A DNA stretch of 64,000 nt from CAVYVZ01 sp963772065 (lineage in GTDB: Bacteria; Acidobacteriota; Vicinamibacteria; Vicinamibacterales; UBA2999): the NCBI GenBank assembly GCA_963772065.1, contig CAVYVZ010000002.1:372001-436000 (forward strand), in the 5' to 3' direction. The translations under genes were made by a program, and so were the position numbers. Below, one piece after another: positions 9,596 to 19,530 of this stretch; the stretch's first letter is position 1; each line of letters begins with the position of its first letter. The notes under the pieces are model-generated. The model was not told where the DNA came from, did no database searches, and saw only the letters and a list, made by a program, of their open reading frames with translations.

Positions 9596-12001
9596 TCATT
9601 CAGAGCGCAGCGCCGTCACCGGATCCACTCTTACTGCCCGCCGCGCCGGCAGATAGCTCGCCAGCAGCGCGATTCCGCCGAGCAGGAGCGCGGTTGCGAT
9701 GAACGTTGGCACATCTGACGAGGTCACTCCGAACAGCATCGTGCGGATGAACCGGGCCGCCGCCAGGGCGGCGACCGCACCGGCGATCAGACCGAACGCG
9801 GCGAGCCGCCCGGCCTGCCCGACAACGAGGCCCAGGATGTCACTCCTGGCCGCGCCGAGAGCCATTCTGATACCGAACTCCTGCGTCCGGAGGGTCACGG
9901 TGTAGGCCATCAGACCATAGACGCCGATCGCGGCCAGGAGCAGCGAGGCCGCTGCGAAGGCGCCCATCAGAAGCGCCATCATGCGCGGCAGCGAAAGGGA
10001 GTCGGCCATCAGCCGGTCCATCGTTGTGACGCCGAACAGCGGGATGTTCGGGTCGAGCGAAGCAAGATGCCGCCGGACGGCGGGCAGAACGCCGGTCGGA
10101 TCGGCCGCCGTGCGGACCGCGAGGTACATCCCGCGCGACTGAAACTGCCGGTATGACAGAAACATCTCCCCGCGCGGATCCTCGCGGAGGCTGCGGTGAT
10201 GGACGTCGCGAACGACGCCGACGATCGTGCACGTGTATTTGCCCGTGCGAAGGCGGCGGCCGATCGGATTCTCGCTCGGCCAGTATCTGTTCGCGAGCGT
10301 CCGATTGATGACGACCACCGTATCGGACGTGTCGAGGTCACCGGGCTCGATGAAGCGTCCGCTCTCCATCTGCATCCCGATCGCGCGCAGGTAGCCGGCA
10401 CTGACGATGCGGTACCAGGCGACGGGCGTGTCGCCGGCAGCCTGCGGCTGCGGCTTTCCTTCGATGAAGAAAGAGGTGTCAGTGTCATCGCCGCTGAAAG
10501 GCAGCACGCTGACGAGCGCAGCGGCCGACACGCCAGGCGTCGTGTTGACACGCTCCAGCAACGAGGTCTGAAAGGTACGGACCTTCGGCGGGGTTTCGTA
10601 GCCGTTCGCCGGAAGACCGATGAACGCAGTGAGCAGCCGCTCCGGATCGAAGCCGGGATGCACCCCTCGAATATTCACCAGGCTGCGCATCAGCAGGCCT
10701 GCGCCCACGAGGAGCGTCAGCGCGAGCGCCAGCTGGGCGGCGACGAATACGCTGCGCGTGACGGCACCTTGGCGCCCGCCCGTGGCCCTGACACCTTCTT
10801 TGATCGACGACACCACGTCGGTTCGAACGCTCTGCATCGCAGGCGCGAGACCGAAGACGGCGGAGGTGGCGACCGCCAGAACGACGGCGAACGCCAGCAC
10901 GATACCGTCGATGCGGATGTCTTCGAGCCGCGCCGTTCCTTCGGGCGCGAGCGCCGTGAAGCCATCGAGCATCCACGACGACAGCAACAGGCCGGCGGCG
11001 GCTCCGATGAGGCCGATGACCACGCTCTCGGTCAGGAGCTGCCGCGCGATACGGGCACGGTCTGCGCCGAGCGCGGCGCGAATCGCGATCTCGCGGACGC
11101 GCGCCGACGCGCGTGCGAGCTGTAAGCCGGCAACATTCGCGCAGGCGATCAGCAGGACGAGCAGCACCGCGCCAAACAACGCCAGCAGCGGCGTGCGGAC
11201 GTCCCCGACGATCTCTTCGTGAAGACGCGTGACCCTGATTGTCGTGCCCTTGTCGGTCGCCGGATGCTCGGCCGCAAGAGCGGCGCCGACGGCGCTCATC
11301 TCCGCTTGGGCCCGTTCTAAAGCGACGTCGGGCTTCAGCCGCGCGATCATCTGAAGGGTGACGTTGCCGCGCGATGGCTGTACGGGATTGAGGTACACGG
11401 GACGGAAGATCTCAGACGAGGCGAACGGGTTCGTGAACGATGGCGGCAGCACCCCGATCACCGTGTGGGCGACCCGGTTCAACGCGATTGTCTGTCCGAC
11501 GAGCGAGGGATCGGCTCCGAAGCGGCGTGTCCAGAGCCCGTGCGTCAGAATGACCGTGGGCGGCGCGCCGGGGCGATCATCGTCGGCCCGGAAGTCGCGG
11601 CCGAGCGCCGGCGCGACTCCGAGCACTCGGAAGAAATCCGCGGTCACCCGCCAGCCACGCAGCTGTTCGGGTTCAGCGCCTCCCGTGAGGCTCGCCGAAC
11701 CGCCATGGAACACCGTGCTGGCTTCGAACGACGTGGCGCGGCTGCGCCAATCGAAGAAATGCGCCGGCGCAAGCCATTCGTTCTCCGGTCCACCCCGAGC
11801 CCGCTGGTCCTGCCACAGCATGACGAGGCGATGCGGCTCGGCATACGGCAGCGGCTCGATCAGCAGCGCGTTCACGATACTGAAGATCGCCGCATTGGCG
11901 GCGATTCCGAGCGCAAGCGTGCCGAGGGCGACGGCCGTGAACGACGGGGCTTTGATCAGCAGCCGGATCGCGTATTTGAGATCCTGAAGGAACGTCTGCA
12001 T
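9596..12001 (-). CDS. ABC transporter permease, ADOP/MacB-FtsX type
   Basis: 801 residues from ATG 12001, with GGAGGC 5 nt upstream. The N-terminus MQTFLQDLKYAIRLL is typical of the Acidobacterial ADOP family, followed by a first membrane segment (AVALGTLALGIAANAAIF). A large periplasmic MacB-like domain follows, then an FtsX block (LFGAVLLVLLIACANVAGL, ALGADRARIARQLLTES), a second periplasmic domain, and a second FtsX block ending RRAVRVDPVTALRSE. The duplicated FtsX layout and length of about 800 fit ADOP. It is the last gene of the operon with the fused ABC-2/CPBP gene and the ATPase, but those belong to another ABC class, so partnership with that ATPase is uncertain. Substrate unknown. 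Confidence 0.92.
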   Translation of the reverse strand: MQTFLQDLKYAIRLLIKAPSFTAVALGTLALGIAANAAIFSIVNALLIEPLPYAEPHRLVMLWQDQRARGGPENEWLAPAHFFDWRSRATSFEASTVFHGGSASLTGGAEPEQLRGWRVTADFFRVLGVAPALGRDFRADDDRPGAPPTVILTHGLWTRRFGADPSLVGQTIALNRVAHTVIGVLPPSFTNPFASSEIFRPVYLNPVQPSRGNVTLQMIARLKPDVALERAQAEMSAVGAALAAEHPATDKGTTIRVTRLHEEIVGDVRTPLLALFGAVLLVLLIACANVAGLQLARASARVREIAIRAALGADRARIARQLLTESVVIGLIGAAAGLLLSSWMLDGFTALAPEGTARLEDIRIDGIVLAFAVVLAVATSAVFGLAPAMQSVRTDVVSSIKEGVRATGGRQGAVTRSVFVAAQLALALTLLVGAGLLMRSLVNIRGVHPGFDPERLLTAFIGLPANGYETPPKVRTFQTSLLERVNTTPGVSAAALVSVLPFSGDDTDTSFFIEGKPQPQAAGDTPVAWYRIVSAGYLRAIGMQMESGRFIEPGDLDTSDTVVVINRTLANRYWPSENPIGRRLRTGKYTCTIVGVVRDVHHRSLREDPRGEMFLSYRQFQSRGMYLAVRTAADPTGVLPAVRRHLASLDPNIPLFGVTTMDRLMADSLSLPRMMALLMGAFAAASLLLAAIGVYGLMAYTVTLRTQEFGIRMALGAARSDILGLVVGQAGRLAAFGLIAGAVAALAAARFIRTMLFGVTSSDVPTFIATALLLGGIALLASYLPARRAVRVDPVTALRSE

Positions 12002-14109
12002 TCTGCCTCCCGAGCCGTCAAGCGGCGGCGTCCGTTCGATTCCGAACGAGGAACATCCCACCTTCGGACATCGCCACCAGTACCGAACAGGGCGGCCACC
12101 GCGGCGAAGGTTCCGTACAGCGTTGGGGCCCACGGCAGCGCGTCCGCGCCCGGCTGGATCCCGAAGAGCCTCGCCACGTCCGGCGACTGGGTCATCGTCG
12201 CCATCAGGCCGTTGTTGAGCGCGTGCGCCACGACGCTGCAGAGCAGCGAGCCGGTGCGCCACACGATCAGCCCGAACACGACCCCGAGGAAGAACGTCGG
12301 AAGGAGCCGATAGATCGACGCGTGCGCGATGCCGAAGAGCAGTGCCGAGATGCCGATCGCGGGCCCGGCGCCGAGGCGCCGCAGCCCATTCAGAATGAAG
12401 CCGCGGAAGAGCGCCTCCTCGCAGATGGCCGGCGTGATGGCGACGACGAGCCAGATCAGCCAGAGCGGCGCCCCCTCGTCGGTCAGGCGGACGAGACGCT
12501 CGAGCGCGCGCACGAGCGACTCCGGCGGCGGCGCGATCCGGAGGAGCACGCCGCTCGCGAACGTCCACGCGGTCAGACCGAGGACGGCGGCGGCGATGAG
12601 CGGTATCAATCGCGGCAGACGCAGCGACAGCGTCTCCCGGAGGTTCATCCGGAGCGCGAGCGTCACGGCAAGCACCGGCAACAGGAAGAACCCGTACTGC
12701 ATCGCGAGCACGCTGACGATGAAGCCGCGCGACTCGAGCAGCAGCGATCCGTAGAACGACGCCACCAGCGCCACGGCGAACATGACGAGCGCGAGGGATG
12801 GGGCTGGAACCCGCGCCGCACCGGGCGCGATCGCGAAAATCTCGCGCATCGATTCCCGGCCGCCGAGCAGCACCTGCTCCCGCTGAAACACGCGGACAGC
12901 GAGCGAGAGCGCCAGCGCCGCGTAGATCGCTGACGACGCGAGCGCCAGGAACACGAGCTCGGCCCGCGCCTCGTTGACGAGGAGCGATTTGATCAGAAGG
13001 GCGATGTTGACAATCGGCACGAAGGCGGTCCACGCATTGAGCTCGATCGTCGGAAGCGTTGTGACCATGGCGGGCAGCGACACCGCCATGTAGACCGGCG
13101 TCAGCAGGCTCTGGCCTTCCTTGTAGTCCTTGGCAAACACCGCGACCGCCAGGAACAGCGCGCTCGTGAGGAGCGTGACGGGCACGAGTATCGCTCCCGT
13201 CAGCAGGTAGGTGCTGACGGGAATGCCCGTGCCCTCCATCGGTAGAATGCGCGTCACCGTGGTGGCGAGGCTGACGATGTTGGCGGCCGCCGACGCGAGC
13301 GTCAGGGTCCAGACGGCGAGGAACTTTCCGCCAATGATCTCGCCCGGCGGTACTGGCGCGCACATGAGCGTCTGCATCGTGCCGCGTTCCTTCTCCCCCG
13401 CTGTGAGATCGATGGCGGGATAGAGGCCGCTGACCACGCACAGCATGAGGAGCAGGAACGGAAGGATCGCGCCGATGGCACGGCCGGCCTGCCTGCTCGC
13501 CGGCGCCACGTCCCGCGTCGTCACGTCGAAGGGGCGTGCCGCGAGGGTTCGCGCGTACGCGTCGAGCGCCCTCCGGACTCGGGTCCGCGCCAGCTCCGAT
13601 TCGGATCGGACGGAATCGAAGTACACAGAAGTGGCCTGGCCGCCGTCCCACACCACGAGCACGGCGTCGGCGCGGCGCGAGCTCACAACATCGCGCGCCG
13701 CGTCGATGACCGGATTCGGCAGCTCCTCGGTCTGTCCAGGCACATCGGCGTCGCGCGGCTTCTCGTTGTTCCTCTTCACCGGCCGCGACGGCGGCTGCCG
13801 CAGCCGTCCCTCGGCGAGTTGAGCCCTGAGGGAATCCGGCAAGGCCAGGTCGCGGCGTACCGTCAGCTTGGGCCTCGACGTCAGCTCGCGCTCGAGCTCC
13901 GGAGACGGGTGACCCCAGACCGCCACCGTCGATGCCTTCGCGAGCGTGGCTTCGGACTCCGATTCCGCCAGACGCGAAAAGCCCATCATCAGCATCGGGT
14001 ACAGCAGCACCGGCAGGACGAGCATGAAGAAGAGCGTCCGCCTGTCTCGAAGGGTCTCGCTAATCTCCTTCTTCCAGATCGTCGCGACGATGCGCGGACG
14101 AATGGTCAT
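11956..14109 (-). CDS. ABC-2 type permease fused to a CPBP intramembrane protease (NatB-like)
   Basis: 717 residues. The N-terminal half is an ABC-2/NatB-type permease: a first membrane segment near 25-45, a periplasmic domain, then about five membrane spans including LLLMLCVVSGLYPAIDL and the loop GEKERGTMQTL. The C-terminal half is a CPBP (Abi/CaaX-type) protease with all three motifs: EEALFRGF, FGIAHAS and HALNNG. Fusions of this kind are known in Acidobacteriota and Myxococcota. It starts with a 4-nt ATGA overlap with the upstream ATPase gene. The last 15 residues overlap the start of the ADOP permease by 46 nt and look unlike the family, so a frameshift near the 3' end (about 12050) is possible. 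Confidence 0.9.
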   Translation of the reverse strand: MTIRPRIVATIWKKEISETLRDRRTLFFMLVLPVLLYPMLMMGFSRLAESESEATLAKASTVAVWGHPSPELERELTSRPKLTVRRDLALPDSLRAQLAEGRLRQPPSRPVKRNNEKPRDADVPGQTEELPNPVIDAARDVVSSRRADAVLVVWDGGQATSVYFDSVRSESELARTRVRRALDAYARTLAARPFDVTTRDVAPASRQAGRAIGAILPFLLLMLCVVSGLYPAIDLTAGEKERGTMQTLMCAPVPPGEIIGGKFLAVWTLTLASAAANIVSLATTVTRILPMEGTGIPVSTYLLTGAILVPVTLLTSALFLAVAVFAKDYKEGQSLLTPVYMAVSLPAMVTTLPTIELNAWTAFVPIVNIALLIKSLLVNEARAELVFLALASSAIYAALALSLAVRVFQREQVLLGGRESMREIFAIAPGAARVPAPSLALVMFAVALVASFYGSLLLESRGFIVSVLAMQYGFFLLPVLAVTLALRMNLRETLSLRLPRLIPLIAAAVLGLTAWTFASGVLLRIAPPPESLVRALERLVRLTDEGAPLWLIWLVVAITPAICEEALFRGFILNGLRRLGAGPAIGISALLFGIAHASIYRLLPTFFLGVVFGLIVWRTGSLLCSVVAHALNNGLMATMTQSPDVARLFGIQPGADALPWAPTLYGTFAAVAALFGTGGDVRRWDVPRSESNGRRRLTAREAECRRSFRISNTRSGC

Positions 14110-14831
14110 GCGTTCACGTGATGGAGAAAGGCGTCCGTGAGGTTGGTCTGGTTGGATCGGATGAGCAGGTCGGACAACGGACCTTCATCGACCAGACGTC
14201 CCGCATGCATGAGTGCGATGCGATCGCAGAGGTACTCGGCCTCGCCCATGATGTGCGTCGAGAAGAGCACCGCCCGGCCTTCATTGCGCTTGCGGCGGAT
14301 CGCGGCGGCGACGAACTGACCGCTGACGACGTCGAGCGCCGTTGTCGGCTCGTCCAGAATGAGCAGGTCCGGCTCGTGGAGGAACGCGCGCGCGATGTTG
14401 GCGCGCTGCTTCTGCCCCGACGACAGCGTCGAGCAGGGCCGGTCCTTGAAGGATCCCATTTCGAGCTCGTCCACGAGTGTGGCGATGCGCGAGGTGATGG
14501 CGCGGTCCGCCATGCCGTACAGGGTGCCGAAATAGGTCAGCACTTCGACCGGCGTGAGCCGCTGGTACAGGTGCGTATCGCCGGAAAGGAAGCCGAGACG
14601 CCGTTTGGCGGCCAGCGGCTCGGCGTGCACGTCCACGCCACAGATGCTGACGCGGCCGGCATCGGGCGTGAGGATCCCGGCCAGCATCCTGAGCGTCGTC
14701 GTCTTACCAGCACCGTTCGGGCCCAGCAGCCCGACGATCTCGCCCGCGCGCACCGTGAGGCTCACGCCGTCGACGGCGCGCACGGAGCCGAAGCTGCGGG
14801 CGAGATCGCGCGCAACCAGGACGTTCTGCAT
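14106..14831 (-). CDS. ABC transporter ATP-binding protein (NatA-like)
   Basis: 241 residues. It powers the downstream ABC-2 permease. Walker A is GPNGAGKT (residues 37-44), the signature LSSGQ is at 136-140, Walker B LLILDEP is at 156-162, and the switch histidine is in FSTHIMGEAEYLCDR. The length is normal for the NatA/CcmA-type group. The stop overlaps the permease start by 4 nt. It is divergent from pruA across 53 bp. Sodium export is known for NatAB in Bacillus, but the substrate here is not evident. Confidence 0.94.
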   Translation of the reverse strand: MQNVLVARDLARSFGSVRAVDGVSLTVRAGEIVGLLGPNGAGKTTTLRMLAGILTPDAGRVSICGVDVHAEPLAAKRRLGFLSGDTHLYQRLTPVEVLTYFGTLYGMADRAITSRIATLVDELEMGSFKDRPCSTLSSGQKQRANIARAFLHEPDLLILDEPTTALDVVSGQFVAAAIRRKRNEGRAVLFSTHIMGEAEYLCDRIALMHAGRLVDEGPLSDLLIRSNQTNLTDAFLHHVNA

Positions 14832-14884
14832 GGTGAGAGCATTCTAGGCGATGAACTAAGATTGGCAGGGAAGAGGTCAGCATC

Positions 14885-16600
14885 ATGTCCAGTACATCCG
14901 CCGCTCCGCCGCAAGTCGCTGCGACCACTCCTGACACGCGACCGGACACGCGCCGGGGTTCAGCGACGGAGGGCGCCTTCGCCGGCATTCGCCGTGTCCC
15001 ACCGCCGGTGAACGACCCGAACCGGACGTACCTGCCCGGCTCGCCGGAGCGGGCGGATCTGAAGGCACGGCTGAAGACGATGGCCGCGGAGACGATCGAC
15101 ATTCCGATCGTCATCGGCGGCCGCGAGATTCGCACCGGTCGCACGGAAAAAACGGTGATGCCGCACGACCATCGCCATGTCCTGGCCGAGTATCACGTGG
15201 CGGAGCCGCAGCACATCGAGCAGGCGATCGCCGCGGCATCGGAGGCGAGCCGGGAATGGGGACGCTGGCCCTGGGAAGATCGCGCGGCGGTGTTCCTGAA
15301 AGCGGCCGAGCTCCTCGCCGGCCCGTGGCGTTCGACCCTGAACGCCGCGACGATGCTCGGTCAGTCGAAGACCGCGTACCAGGCGGAGATCGATTCCGCA
15401 TCGGAGCTCGTGGACTTCTGGCGGTTCAATGCGTATTACGCGCAGGAGATCCTCGCCGACCAACCAGTCAGCAGTCCGGGCGTCTGGAACCAGGTCGAGT
15501 ATCGTCCGCTCGAAGGCTTCGTCTACGCGGTGACGCCGTTCAACTTCACCGCGATCGCGGGCAACCTGCCGGGCGCGCCGGCGCTGATGGGCAACGGCGT
15601 CGTCTGGAAGCCCGCGTCGAGCGCGATGCTCAGCGCGCACTACGTCTTCCGCCTGCTGCAGGAGGCTGGCCTTCCGCCCGGTGTGATCAACTTCGTGCCG
15701 GGCGAGGCGGCCATGGTGTCGGACCTCGTGCTGAGCTCGTCCTCGCTCGCCGGCGTGCACTTCACCGGCAGCACCGGCGTCTTCAACTCGATGTGGCGCA
15801 AGGTTGGCGAGAACATCTCACGCTACCGCACCTATCCCCGCCTCGTGGGTGAAACCGGCGGGAAGGACTTCATCGTCGCGCACCGGTCGGCCGACGTGGA
15901 GGCGCTCGCCGTCGCGATCGCCCGCGGGAGCTTCGAGTATCAGGGTCAGAAGTGCTCCGCGGCCAGCCGCGTCTACGTTCCGCAGTCGATCTGGCCGGAG
16001 GTGCGCGATCGCGTGATTGCGATCATGCGCGAGATGCGGATGGGCGACGTTCGCGATTTCCGGACGTTCGTCGCCGCGGTCATCGACAAGAAGGCGTTCA
16101 CGAAGATCGGCGAGTATCTCGACGACGCGAAGAAGAACGCAAAGGTCCTGCAGGGGGGCACCGCGAAGGGCGACTCCGGGTACTTCATCGAGCCGACCCT
16201 GGTCGAAACGGCGGACCCCGGCTATCGGCTGCTGTGCGAGGAAATCTTCGGTCCGGTCGTGACCGCCCACCCGTATCCCGACGAGAAATGGGACGAAACG
16301 CTCGAAATCGTTGACCAGACGTCGCCGTACGCGCTGACCGGCGCGGTATTCTCGCGAGACCGAGCGGCCGTGCGGCAGGCGATGAACGTCCTAAGGAACG
16401 CCGCAGGGAACTTCTACGTCAATGACAAGCCGACGGGGGCCGTGGTGGGGCAGCAGCCCTTCGGCGGTTCACGCGCATCCGGTACGAACGACAAGGCGGG
16501 TTCGAAGATGAACCTGCTGCGCTGGGTGAGCGCGCGAACGGTAAAGGAGAACTTCACCCCGCCGCGCGAATACCGGTACCCGTATATGTCAGAGGAGTAA
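14885..16600 (+). CDS. pruA: L-glutamate gamma-semialdehyde (1-pyrroline-5-carboxylate) dehydrogenase
   Basis: 571 residues. It oxidises glutamate semialdehyde, the product of proline dehydrogenase, to glutamate with NAD+. It belongs to the stand-alone aldehyde dehydrogenase branch seen in eukaryotes and several bacterial phyla. The catalytic Cys is in EYQGQKCSAASRVYV and the general-base Glu in LVGETGGKDF. The cofactor region has FTGSTGVFNSMW and the C-terminus PFGGSRASGTNDKAGS. The N-terminus carries about 35 extra low-complexity residues, so a start at an internal codon is possible. No proline dehydrogenase gene lies nearby. It is followed after 3 nt by the M16 pair, suggesting co-transcription. 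Confidence 0.95.
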   Translation: MSSTSAAPPQVAATTPDTRPDTRRGSATEGAFAGIRRVPPPVNDPNRTYLPGSPERADLKARLKTMAAETIDIPIVIGGREIRTGRTEKTVMPHDHRHVLAEYHVAEPQHIEQAIAAASEASREWGRWPWEDRAAVFLKAAELLAGPWRSTLNAATMLGQSKTAYQAEIDSASELVDFWRFNAYYAQEILADQPVSSPGVWNQVEYRPLEGFVYAVTPFNFTAIAGNLPGAPALMGNGVVWKPASSAMLSAHYVFRLLQEAGLPPGVINFVPGEAAMVSDLVLSSSSLAGVHFTGSTGVFNSMWRKVGENISRYRTYPRLVGETGGKDFIVAHRSADVEALAVAIARGSFEYQGQKCSAASRVYVPQSIWPEVRDRVIAIMREMRMGDVRDFRTFVAAVIDKKAFTKIGEYLDDAKKNAKVLQGGTAKGDSGYFIEPTLVETADPGYRLLCEEIFGPVVTAHPYPDEKWDETLEIVDQTSPYALTGAVFSRDRAAVRQAMNVLRNAAGNFYVNDKPTGAVVGQQPFGGSRASGTNDKAGSKMNLLRWVSARTVKENFTPPREYRYPYMSEE

Positions 16601-16603
16601 CCG

Positions 16604-18001
16604 ATGGTTCAGGTCACACGTCGAGCGCTGATGGCGCTCGTGCTTCTGCTCGGCGCCGAGCTCAGTGCATCGGCGCAGGCGCGCTTCAATGTGCCCGTCG
16701 AGTATTTCAAGCTGCCGAACGGCCTCAAGGTCGTCGTCAGCGAGGACAAGAGCGCTCCGGTCGTGCTCGTCGAGGTCATGTACAACGTCGGCTTCCGGAC
16801 CGAGCCGAAAGGGCGCACCGGGTTCGCTCACCTGTTCGAGCACATGATGTTCCAGGGCTCCGGACAGGTGAAGAAGATGGAGCACGTCTCGCTGATGCAG
16901 CAGGCGGGCGGCGTCGTCAACGGCTCGACGCGCCTCGACTACACGAACTACATGCAGGTGCTGCCCTCGAACGCGTTGGACCTGGCCCTGTGGCTCGAGG
17001 CGGATCGGATGCGTTCGCTCGACGTCAGCCCCGAGAACCTGAAGAACCAGCAGAACGTGGTGAGCGAGGAAGTGCGCGTGAACGTGCTGAATCAGCCTCA
17101 CGGCGGGTTCGAGTGGATCGAGATCTGGCAGCACGCGAACAGCAACTGGTTCAACGCGCACAACTTCTACGGCGATCTCGCGGACCTCGAGGCCGCGTCG
17201 CTCGACGATGTGCGCAGCTTCTTCAAGACCTATTACGCCCCCAACAACGCGGTGCTCGTCGTGGTGGGCGACACCACGGCAGCCGAAGTCCGAAAGCTGG
17301 CCGAGAAGCACTTCGGAGCGATCCCGACGCAGCCGCTGCCGCCGACGCCCGACATCAGCGAGCCGCCGCAGAAAGAGGAAAAACGCCAGACGCGCGACGA
17401 CAAGCTGGCGCGCACGCCCGCGCTGGCGCTGGCCTGGCACCTGCCCGAGCGCATGACGAAGGACTTCTTCGCCTTGAGCGTGCTGGATCCCCTCCTCATC
17501 AGCGACGAGAGCGCGAAGCTCCATCAGAAGCTCGTTCGAGAGGACCGGCTGGCGATGCAGGTCATCGGCGCGTTCAACTTCCTGGGCGACAACTGGGACG
17601 TCAAGGGTCCGATGCTCTACACGATGCGCGTCGACTACATGAACGACAAGAACGCGGACCAGGTCCTGAAGGCGATCGAGAGCGTCCTGGCGGAAGTGCG
17701 CGAGAAGGGAATCACCGAGGCGGAGCTGAAGCAGGCGAAGACGTCGCTGCGGTCCGGATTCCTCGAGAACATCGAAGGCGGGTTCATGCCCCGGTTCGGC
17801 CGCGCGAACCTTCTCGCCGCGTTTGCGTTGTTCGACGACGACCCGAAGCGGATCAACACCATTCTCGACGAGTTGGAGAAAGTCACTGTGGAAGACGTCA
17901 AGACCGCGGCCGCGAAGTGGTTCGTTCCGACCAATCGAACGCTGCTGGATAGTCGCCCGGCGGCAAAGCCGACGGCGGAGCCCGCGGGAGGTGTCCGATG
18001 A
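16604..18001 (+). CDS. M16 family zinc metallopeptidase, catalytic member, exported
   Basis: 465 residues. A signal peptide (RRALMALVLLLGAELSASAQA) is followed by two pitrilysin-type domains. The inverted zinc motif HLFEH is at residues 76-80 (after GRTGFA), with the distal zinc Glu expected in NVVSEEVRV, so this is the catalytic subunit. The C-terminal half carries the M16 C domain (FFKTYYAPNNAVLVVVGD). It overlaps the next, catalytically silent M16 gene by 4 nt (ATGA). Such pairs usually form a periplasmic heterodimer that degrades peptides. Substrate unknown. Confidence 0.94.
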   Translation: MVQVTRRALMALVLLLGAELSASAQARFNVPVEYFKLPNGLKVVVSEDKSAPVVLVEVMYNVGFRTEPKGRTGFAHLFEHMMFQGSGQVKKMEHVSLMQQAGGVVNGSTRLDYTNYMQVLPSNALDLALWLEADRMRSLDVSPENLKNQQNVVSEEVRVNVLNQPHGGFEWIEIWQHANSNWFNAHNFYGDLADLEAASLDDVRSFFKTYYAPNNAVLVVVGDTTAAEVRKLAEKHFGAIPTQPLPPTPDISEPPQKEEKRQTRDDKLARTPALALAWHLPERMTKDFFALSVLDPLLISDESAKLHQKLVREDRLAMQVIGAFNFLGDNWDVKGPMLYTMRVDYMNDKNADQVLKAIESVLAEVREKGITEAELKQAKTSLRSGFLENIEGGFMPRFGRANLLAAFALFDDDPKRINTILDELEKVTVEDVKTAAAKWFVPTNRTLLDSRPAAKPTAEPAGGVR

Positions 18002-19434
18002 GAGTCGCCTCCGCTAAAGCGACGGCGCGCCAAGCTGTAGCACTCCTGCTCGTCGTGCCTGCGATGGCGGCAGCTCAATCCGCCCGTCCCGCCGTCGGCC
18101 CTGAGCGGCCGTTCACGCCGTCGCCTCGCATCGAGAGGACGCTACCGAATGGACTGCAGGTCGTCACGGTGCGCTCCGCGACCGTGCCGAAAGTGTCCGT
18201 CGTTCTCACGATCAAGTCGGGGCTGGCCGTCGACCCGGCGAAGCAGGCCGGCCTGGCGCAGTTCGTCGTCGATGCGGTTCAGGAGGGAACGACGTCGCGC
18301 ACGAGCCCGCAGATCAGGCGTGAGGTGTTCGCGATGGGGGCCACCCTGAGCGGCACCGCCGGACAGGACGCCTCGACGCTCACGATGCGCGGCCTCTCCG
18401 ATACGCTGCCGCAAATACTCGGCGTCCTCTCGGACCTCGTGCGCAATCCGACGTTCCCGCAGGAGGAAGTCGATCTGCTGAAGGCGAACACCAAGCAGGC
18501 CCTGCAGGCACAGCTGGCGTCGCCGCAGTTCGTCGTGAACCGCGTGTATCGACAGACGCTCTTCGGGCCGCACCCGTACGCGCGCATCGGAGCGACGCCC
18601 GACACCGTCGAGACGATCGACCGTCCCGCCATCGCCGCCTATCACAAGACACACTACCGTCCCAACAACGCGTTCCTCATCGTCACCGGGGACGTGACGC
18701 CGGAGGCGGTGTTCGCGGCGGCGCAGAAGGCGTTTGCCGGCTGGGCGCGCGGTGAGGTGCCGCCTGCGCCCGCGACCGAGGTGCCAACGCTCAAGGGCCG
18801 GCGGATCGTGTTCGTGCAGCGGCCGAACAGCGTGCAGTCGTCGATCTCCGTCGGCAACTTCACGATTCCCCGCAACGATCCGCGCTGGTATGTGCTGCAG
18901 ACGGCCAACCAGATTTACGGCGCCGCCTTCGACTCACGGCTGGTGCGGAACATCCGCGAGCAGAAGGGCTATACCTACTCGCCCGGGTCACAGTTCCAGG
19001 CGATGAAGCTGGCGGGACTCTATCGCGCGGTTGCCGACGTACGGAACGACGTGACGGGCGCCACCTTGAAAGAGATCTACGCCGAGATCGACAAGTTCCG
19101 CGCGGGGGGTCCCGAAACAGCCGAGCTCACGAACACGAAGACTTACATGCGCGGTCTGTTCCTCATACAGAACGCCACGCAGGCCGGCCTGACCAATACG
19201 CTCAACACTATTTATACGTTCGGCTTGCCGAAGGACTACCCGGAGACATTTCAGAAGACGGTCACCGCACTCTCGGCCGAGGCGGTGAAGACCGGCGCGC
19301 AGATGCTGCTCGGTTCCGAGAACTCGGTAATAGTCATCGTTGGCGATTACGCGAAGGTCAAGGATCAGCTCGCCGGCTACGGGGAGGTGACCGTGGTCGA
19401 CATCAACGGTAAGCCGATTCCAGCGCCGCAATAA
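17998..19434 (+). CDS. M16 family protein, non-catalytic partner, exported
   Basis: 478 residues with an N-terminal signal-like segment (AVALLLVVPAMAAAQSA). It has the same two-domain M16 fold as its neighbour (ERTLPNGLQVVTV; YHKTHYRPNNAFLIVTGD; REQKGYTYSPGS). The HxxEH zinc site is replaced by QFVVD (in GLAQFVVDAVQEGT), so it cannot bind zinc as a peptidase. The R/Y pair of the C-domain (LVRNIREQKGYTYS) is kept, as in other structural beta-type subunits. The 4-nt overlap with the catalytic gene supports obligate pairing. Confidence 0.93.
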   Translation: MRVASAKATARQAVALLLVVPAMAAAQSARPAVGPERPFTPSPRIERTLPNGLQVVTVRSATVPKVSVVLTIKSGLAVDPAKQAGLAQFVVDAVQEGTTSRTSPQIRREVFAMGATLSGTAGQDASTLTMRGLSDTLPQILGVLSDLVRNPTFPQEEVDLLKANTKQALQAQLASPQFVVNRVYRQTLFGPHPYARIGATPDTVETIDRPAIAAYHKTHYRPNNAFLIVTGDVTPEAVFAAAQKAFAGWARGEVPPAPATEVPTLKGRRIVFVQRPNSVQSSISVGNFTIPRNDPRWYVLQTANQIYGAAFDSRLVRNIREQKGYTYSPGSQFQAMKLAGLYRAVADVRNDVTGATLKEIYAEIDKFRAGGPETAELTNTKTYMRGLFLIQNATQAGLTNTLNTIYTFGLPKDYPETFQKTVTALSAEAVKTGAQMLLGSENSVIVIVGDYAKVKDQLAGYGEVTVVDINGKPIPAPQ

Positions 19435-19530
19435 ACGTACTGCTCAGGCCGCGGCGCCGGGATCGGTATGCGCGATGCATTTCCTCTCTCGAGTGACGGC
19501 TGCTTCCACAGCTGGACAGGAGGAGAGGAA

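Noticed and set aside
11956..13651. Reading the ADOP permease as one 1351-residue protein starting at 13651
   Set aside because: Residues before the ATG at 12001 are out-of-frame translation of the ABC-2/CPBP gene; the MQTFLQDLKYAIRLL start has a good ribosome site.
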